Part shown: positions 24,494-27,834 of the stretch, piece after piece
Position numbering within the stretch: position 1 is the first letter of the stretch
Layout: each line of letters opens with the position of its first letter
Source: DASRDU01 sp035560235
GTDB lineage: Bacteria; Acidobacteriota; Blastocatellia; RBC074
DNA: 27,834 nucleotides
NCBI GenBank assembly: GCA_035560235.1
Contig: DATMAG010000066.1
Location: forward strand, 1-27,834
Direction: 5' to 3'
The notes under the pieces: model-generated
Database searches by the model: none
The model's input: only the letters and a program-made list of their open reading frames with translations
Told to the model about the DNA's origin: nothing
Translations under genes and position numbers: made by a program

Positions 24494-24867
24494 TCAGTCT
24501 GAATCTTCAAGCTGCCGTCTGAGCTGGTCGCGCCAGCTTTCAGGCCGGGCCGCAACGCTGACAGCCCGGCGCAGGCTCTACAGCATTCCCGCGTTCCCTG
24601 ACAAACAGCCTGGTCAGATCGGCGACTGTGAAGCCTTCGGCAGCGCGGCTGAGCAGTTCGACCTGAGCGCCTGCACCGATTTTGCCTTCCCTCAGCACAG
24701 CCAGATAAAACCCCATGCGACCGCTTTCAAGAAAGCGTTTGCTGAAATCATCGCGCCCGAAGCGCACGCCGAGCTTATAGCAGGGCAGGCGCGGCAGCGT
24801 CACCATCCCCCCCGGCCTGACCGATGCGAAAGCGGTCACCGATGTTCACCTCATCCTCGCGCAGCCC
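24494..24867 (-). pseudogene. Decayed MOSC-domain gene (YiiM-like), N-terminally truncated with two frameshifts
   Basis: Three frames together give a continuous MOSC C-terminal half: LREDEVNIGDRFRIGQA (before 24814), then VTLPRLPCYKLGVRFGRDDF, SKRFLESGRMGFYLAVLREG, LLSRAAEGFTVADLTRLFVR (24600-24805), then SLRRAVSVAARPESWRDQLR RQLEDSD to a TGA at 24494. The first frame change is at a run of seven G on the minus strand (24807-24813); six would restore the frame. The second is near 24575-24590. The expected N-terminal half, including the WGxFGENL segment, is absent upstream. MOSC proteins handle molybdenum cofactor or 6-hydroxylaminopurine detoxification. The first shift could be a sequencing error; the truncation is not. 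Confidence 0.75.
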
Positions 24868-24872
24868 TGCCT

Positions 24873-25254
24873 GCTCCTTTCTCTTCACAGCTTCCCCAGT
24901 CCCCTGAGCCGACTCAACGGGCGCGTTTCTTCCGGGGATCAGGATACATCCCGAAAAAAGATCCAGTTATTCCTGAATTGAGTCAGCGATTAATCATTTG
25001 AGATCTGCAGCGCCTGTTTCAGGTCAGATCGAAAGGCTGCAGGCACTGCTTCCGATCACTTCCGGGCAGTGGATCAGCAGGGGAAGAAAAGCGGCCACGA
25101 ATGAACACGAATCCGCGCGAATGAAAGACTGTTTGCGGCTCATCCTGCAGCGGGTCTGATTCATGTCAATTCGTGTGCATTCGTGGCTGGAATTCTTCCG
25201 GCTGGCTGCTGCCTGGTTCTGCCTCAATCACCCACAACCCGAAAGGCCCCGACT
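24873..25254. other. Intergenic region
   Basis: About 380 bases upstream of the small secreted/membrane protein gene hold the inverted repeat at 25090-25190. I see no RNA gene or further ORF of note in the rest. Confidence 0.5.
25090..25190. repeat. Inverted repeat with 10-nt periodic arms (CACGAATGAA class)
   Basis: The left arm (25090-25129) has units CCACGAATGA, ACACGAATCC, GCGCGAATGA, AAGAC. The right arm (25154-25190) is GTCTGATTCATGTCAATTCG TGTGCATTCGTGGCTGG, its imperfect inverse. The loop is 24 nt. It ends about 65 nt before the ATG at 25255. Confidence 0.85.
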
Positions 25255-25797
25255 ATGCGAATCATTCTTCCGCTGCTGCTGCTCGCGCTGGCCGCGCTGA
25301 CGGCTCAGGCGCAGACTCCGCTGCCGCCTGAACTGAAGACGCCCGCGCCCGCAGCCTCTCCGCAACCAATGCGCGGTGACAAAGGCACGGCTGCCCGCGC
25401 TGGCGGTTCTGCTGATCCGGCTTCGCCCGATCCGCAGGCTGACACGAAAAAGGTGGCCGATGCAAAATTTCTGGCCCTGATGACGGCGATGCAGGTCAGC
25501 ACCATTGCCGACCTCGAAAGCACGTTTCATACCATCGGCAAATGCCCGCCCGGTTATGTCTGCCGCGAAGCCAATCCGCTGCTGCGCCCGTTCGTTCAGT
25601 CCGGGCGACCGGCAGCCTATGCCTTCACGACCGGCATCAACAGCCTGGTCTGGTGGAGCAGTTACCGGATGAAGAAACGCGGCAATCGCTGGTGGTGGGT
25701 CGGCCCGACAGTGCAGATCGCCGTCCACACTGTCGCCGCCGTCCACAACTACCGGACAGCCGCCAGACTGCCCGCTGGCCCGCAGCCCGTTCGCTGA
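25255..25797 (+). CDS. Hypothetical exported/membrane protein
   Basis: The start at 25255 gives a signal peptide (MRIILPLLLLALAALTAQAQ) and 180 aa; the longer frame from 25183 lies partly in repeat sequence. A Pro/Ala-rich low-complexity region (to about residue 65) is followed by LMTAMQVSTIADLESTFHTI, CPPGYVCREANPLLRPFVQSGRPAAYAFTTGIN and NRWWWVGPTVQIAVHTVAAVHNYR. The pattern D-x-x-ST-x-x-(A/T)I...EANPLLRPF resembles small membrane proteins of the DUF5658 kind, but I cannot assign it firmly. Two possible membrane helices lie in the C-terminal half. No operon partners: inverted repeats flank it on both sides. Confidence 0.65.
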   Translation: MRIILPLLLLALAALTAQAQTPLPPELKTPAPAASPQPMRGDKGTAARAGGSADPASPDPQADTKKVADAKFLALMTAMQVSTIADLESTFHTIGKCPPGYVCREANPLLRPFVQSGRPAAYAFTTGINSLVWWSSYRMKKRGNRWWWVGPTVQIAVHTVAAVHNYRTAARLPAGPQPVR

Positions 25798-25812
25798 CTC
25801 TTTTCCGAAGCT

Positions 25813-25913
25813 GTGAAAGGCAGCCACGAATGAACACGAACTGTCACGAATCAGGATTCACCGATCCGAGGCGGCTCAGGCATTCGTGTCCATTCAGGGC
25901 TGCCTTTCCTGAA
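25813..25913. repeat. Second inverted repeat of the CACGAATGAA class
   Basis: The left arm (25813-25854) includes AAAGGCAGCCACGAATGAAC ACGAACTGTCACGAATC. The right arm (25876-25913) is TCAGGCATTCGTGTCCATTC AGGGCTGCCTTTCCTGAA. It shares GCCACGAATGAACACGAA with the element at 25090. It begins 16 nt past the stop of the hypothetical gene (25797). Confidence 0.83.
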
Positions 25914-25951
25914 TCGGGTTCTGCAGGTCTGAGCCAGCGCCAGGCGAAGCT

Positions 25952-25986
25952 CATTTTCCATTCTCAATTCTGCATTCTCCATTATT
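25952..25986. repeat. Five tandem degenerate heptamers without an inverted partner
   Basis: CATTTTC, CATTCTC, AATTCTG, CATTCTC, CATTATT. The 7-nt period matches the arms of the CAACTGA and AGTGGTT elements, but no inverse arm is visible within several hundred bases. Confidence 0.6.
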
Positions 25987-26035
25987 CGCAGGCGCCCTGC
26001 CCCTCATACTGTTCACTGCAAAAAGAAGAAGCGCG

Positions 26036-26140
26036 ATGAAGAAACAGACGAAAACAGCAGAGCAGATGAAAATTTCAGAACGGCTCGGCTCCTCTTCCGT
26101 TTGTTCAGTTCATTCCGTGTGTTCCGTATTCTCTGTCACT
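26036..26140. repeat. Degenerate element of the ACGGAA class
   Basis: Left AAGAAACAGACGAAAACAGC and right CCGTTTGTTCAGTTCATTCC GTGTGTTCCGTATTCTCTGT use the units of the 7047 and 19540 elements in opposite orientation, but pairing between the arms is weak. It ends at the stop of the PilZ gene. With the 25813 and 25952 repeats it accounts for most of the gene-free stretch 25798-26138. Confidence 0.45.
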
Positions 26141-26474
26141 ACAGGGCCGGACGTGAAACTGCGCGCTGGCGTTCGAGGAAAGTCCTGATCTGCTGGCGGT
26201 CTTCGGGTATCAGGTCGAGGAATTCAACGCCGAGGCCCGTGCCGCCTTTGGTGTGGCGGATGATGACGGCGCAGGAGATAAAATCCTGCACTCCGGGCAG
26301 CCGGAACCGCAGGCTGAGCACTGCGCCGACCGGGTACCGCTGACTGGTTTCGATGAAGGCTCCGTTTTCGCTCAGGTCGGCGAGCGTTTCGTTCGTGCGG
26401 GTGAAGATGCCGTCCTGTCCCAGCCAGATTTCGGTCATCAGAGCCAGCCGCGAGTATTGTCTTCTCTCTTCCAT
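26139..26474 (-). CDS. PilZ domain protein
   Basis: The product is 111 aa. RQYSR (residues 5-9, RxxxR) and DLSENG (33-38, (D/N)xSxxG) are the two c-di-GMP-binding motifs. GAFIETSQRYPVGAVLSLRFRLPG and TGLGVEFLDLIPEDRQQIRTFL complete the small PilZ barrel and C-terminal helix. It is a single-domain protein, so it probably relays c-di-GMP to a partner. GAAGGT lies upstream of the ATG. It directly follows the phosphodiesterase gene (6 nt gap), suggesting cotranscription. Confidence 0.9.
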   Translation of the reverse strand: MEERRQYSRLALMTEIWLGQDGIFTRTNETLADLSENGAFIETSQRYPVGAVLSLRFRLPGVQDFISCAVIIRHTKGGTGLGVEFLDLIPEDRQQIRTFLERQRAVSRPAL

Positions 26475-26480
26475 GGCAGA

Positions 26481-27410
26481 TTACCTTCGGGGGCTGCTGC
26501 TCACGGGGCTGCGGTCGTGCAGGCGATGTTTTCTCAGTTCCAGCAGGCGCGTCGGGATGTCTGTTTTGATGGCATCCACGCCGAGAATCATCATGGCCTG
26601 GGCCATCTCAGGGTCATTGACTGTCCAGACCCAGACTTCGACTCCGGCCTTGTGTGCCTGTTCGATGATTTCGCGCGAGAGCTTCCTGTATGAAACCGAA
26701 ATCGAATGCGGTTTGAATTCGAGCGTCCGCCTGAGCGCGATTTCGTAAGGCACCGATTCATCATAACCGGGATTGATGTGCAGCCGGAGTTGTGGCCCCA
26801 GCGCGGCGCGCAGTTTCTGTGCGGTCTTCAGATCGGGCGCTTCGAGAACAATGCGGTCAGTGTCGCGGTAATTTTTCAGCGCGGTGATGACCTTGTCCAC
26901 CATCTCGTCGAAGCGGGCATTGCGCTTGAGTTCGATGTTGAGCAGCCCGCCGCTGACCTGCAGCAGTTCGCTGAGCGTCGGCACGCGCTGACCGCCCCTG
27001 TCTTCGCCGACGGGCGGCAGTGTTTTCGCGCTCAGTTCGGCATAAGTCAGCTCTGAGATCAGCTTTGCGCTGCCGCTTTTCGGCACGCCTTCGACGCGCC
27101 CGTATTTATCGTCGTGATAGACGACCACCACTCCGTCGCGGGTCAGGCGGAGGTCGGTTTCAATGCCGTCCGCGCCAATTTTCATCGCGCGGGTGAAAGC
27201 GCCGATAGTGTTTTCGGTGAACTCTTCCGAGCCGCCGCGATGAGCGATGATGAGTGGCCGCGCAGGCTGTGTTCCCCCGGCTTCGGCCTGAGGTGTCGTC
27301 CGGCCCGGCGCAAAACTCAGGCCGCTGAGACTGAGCAGAATGGCACAGGCGAACCGCAGCGATGAATGACAGAGGCGGCGAAAACTGAGGCGATGGGTAA
27401 AGTGAATCAT
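26481..27410 (-). CDS. Secreted glycerophosphodiester phosphodiesterase
   Basis: I prefer ATG 27410 (MIHFTHRLSFRRLC), 309 aa, which starts just after the stop of the upstream gene; ATG 27434 would overlap it. Neither has a clear ribosome binding site. A signal peptide (hydrophobic core FACAILLSLSGLSFA) precedes the GDPD domain: HRG (57-59), ENT (66-68), E84-x-D86 (IETDLRLTRDG), H99 (YHDD), IELKR (~151) and a terminal VWVWTVNDPEMAQAMMILGVDAIKTDIP segment. These are the metal and phosphate ligands of the family, which hydrolyses glycerophosphodiesters to glycerol-3-phosphate and an alcohol, here in the periplasm. Confidence 0.9.
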   Translation of the reverse strand: MIHFTHRLSFRRLCHSSLRFACAILLSLSGLSFAPGRTTPQAEAGGTQPARPLIIAHRGGSEEFTENTIGAFTRAMKIGADGIETDLRLTRDGVVVVYHDDKYGRVEGVPKSGSAKLISELTYAELSAKTLPPVGEDRGGQRVPTLSELLQVSGGLLNIELKRNARFDEMVDKVITALKNYRDTDRIVLEAPDLKTAQKLRAALGPQLRLHINPGYDESVPYEIALRRTLEFKPHSISVSYRKLSREIIEQAHKAGVEVWVWTVNDPEMAQAMMILGVDAIKTDIPTRLLELRKHRLHDRSPVSSSPRR

Positions 27411-27420
27411 CGGAGCGCGA

Positions 27421-27834
27421 TTACAGCGGGGCATTGTTGCTGACCAGGTTCGAATAGATCACCCACTGGCCATCGAGTTCTCCGGCCACGAGGACATACT
27501 TTCTCACTTTGTTATCCACGCGAAAGCGAAAGAATCGCGTAAAGAGATCGTTGGGCGGCACACGCGGCACTTCGACGCGGCGACCCGGCGATTCATAAAC
27601 GAGGTGCGCGAATTCACCGATTTCAGCGGAACTGGCGCTGCCACTCATGACGCGCGGAATCATCTCTGTGAGACGCTGCTGCTGCTGCTTTGCCGCATTT
27701 CTGATCCGGTCAAGTTCGGCGGTCTTGTCCTGCAGTGCGCGGCTGGTCTGATCAACCTGCTGCTGCAGGGCAGCCGCCCGCGCCTGAGCCTCGTCGGCCA
27801 GATTGATGTTGCGGCGGTACAGGCCCCAGGCCAG
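27421..27834 (-). CDS. Coiled-coil hypothetical protein (partial, 5' end outside window)
   Basis: The frame is open to the window edge, so the visible 137 residues are a C-terminal part; an internal ATG at 27663 is probably not the start. LAWGLYRRN at the edge could be the end of a transmembrane helix. It is followed by a Gln/Ala-rich coiled coil (ADEAQARAAALQQQVDQTSR, ...AKQQQQRLTEMI) and a C-terminal domain (FFRFRVDNKVRKYVLVAGEL, DGQWVIYSNLVSNNAPL). A single-pass anchored envelope protein is plausible. I do not recognise the family. The stop lies 10 nt before the phosphodiesterase start. Confidence 0.7.
   Translation of the reverse strand: MAWGLYRRNINLADEAQARAAALQQQVDQTSRALQDKTAELDRIRNAAKQQQQRLTEMIPRVMSGSASSAEIGEFAHLVYESPGRRVEVPRVPPNDLFTRFFRFRVDNKVRKYVLVAGELDGQWVIYSNLVSNNAPL

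Noticed and set aside
24473..24520. Terminator after phaR
   Set aside because: GGCGGCTT and AAGCTGCC can pair with one mismatch, but the loop is 27 nt, there is no T-run, and the right half is the end of the MOSC remnant.
27421..27663. Complete 80-aa gene
   Set aside because: The reading frame continues without a stop to the window edge with coherent coiled-coil sequence, so this is the end of a longer gene.

Overview
The window most likely comes from an Acidobacteriota genome, probably class Blastocatellia or a Solibacter-like relative. This is inferred from family content: a secreted protein with a C-terminal domain of the TIGR03437 (Solibacter-type) kind, CHAT-domain remnants, a CYP102-type P450-reductase fusion, a DUF3303 protein, a WS/DGAT acyltransferase and a PhaR-like regulator. 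Base composition is moderately GC-rich throughout, and most genes have clear GGAG-type ribosome binding sites.

Layout. 1-1899 (minus): a partial secreted CxxCH heme-type protein and a secreted choice-of-anchor-V/TIGR03437-type protein. 2385-7037 (plus): an exporter operon of the YbhG-YbhF-YbhS/R type (HlyD adaptor, ABC ATPase, ABC-2 permease) with a YncE-like beta-propeller gene between adaptor and ATPase. 7144-9956 (minus): a CHAT-domain gene destroyed by a 1.6-kb IS element and an upstream frame change. 10137-13303 (minus): a secreted Ig-like protein, an alpha/beta hydrolase and a secreted 5'-nucleotidase-family enzyme. 13591-23712 (minus): a lipid-oriented block of WS/DGAT, DUF3303, P450-reductase fusion, deazaflavin-type reductase, GNAT, phasin-like protein, acyl-CoA ligase and SDR. 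A PhaR-type regulator (23957-24472, plus) is divergent from this block. 24494-24867: a decayed MOSC gene. 25255-27834: a small secreted/membrane protein, a PilZ protein, a glycerophosphodiester phosphodiesterase and a coiled-coil protein cut by the window edge.

How the genes fit together. Acyl-CoA ligase, CYP102-like fatty-acid hydroxylase, SDR, WS/DGAT, phasin and PhaR-like regulator suggest activation, modification and storage of fatty acids as neutral lipid or polyester granules. No PHA synthase is visible in the window.

The most unusual feature is a set of non-coding elements. At least eight loci carry inverted repeats whose arms are made of degenerate tandem 7-, 9- or 10-nt units, in several unrelated sequence classes. 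They sit against stop codons, next to or over start codons, and in one case in frame inside the linker between the P450 and reductase domains. Two other dispersed-repeat types (a perfect 24-bp inverted repeat and a GGCTGGAGCGCAGGCAGCC family) lie at 18.7-19.1 kb. A second notable signal is a bipartite motif with exactly conserved spacing upstream of both the CHAT pseudogene and the Ig-like gene, suggesting a shared promoter.
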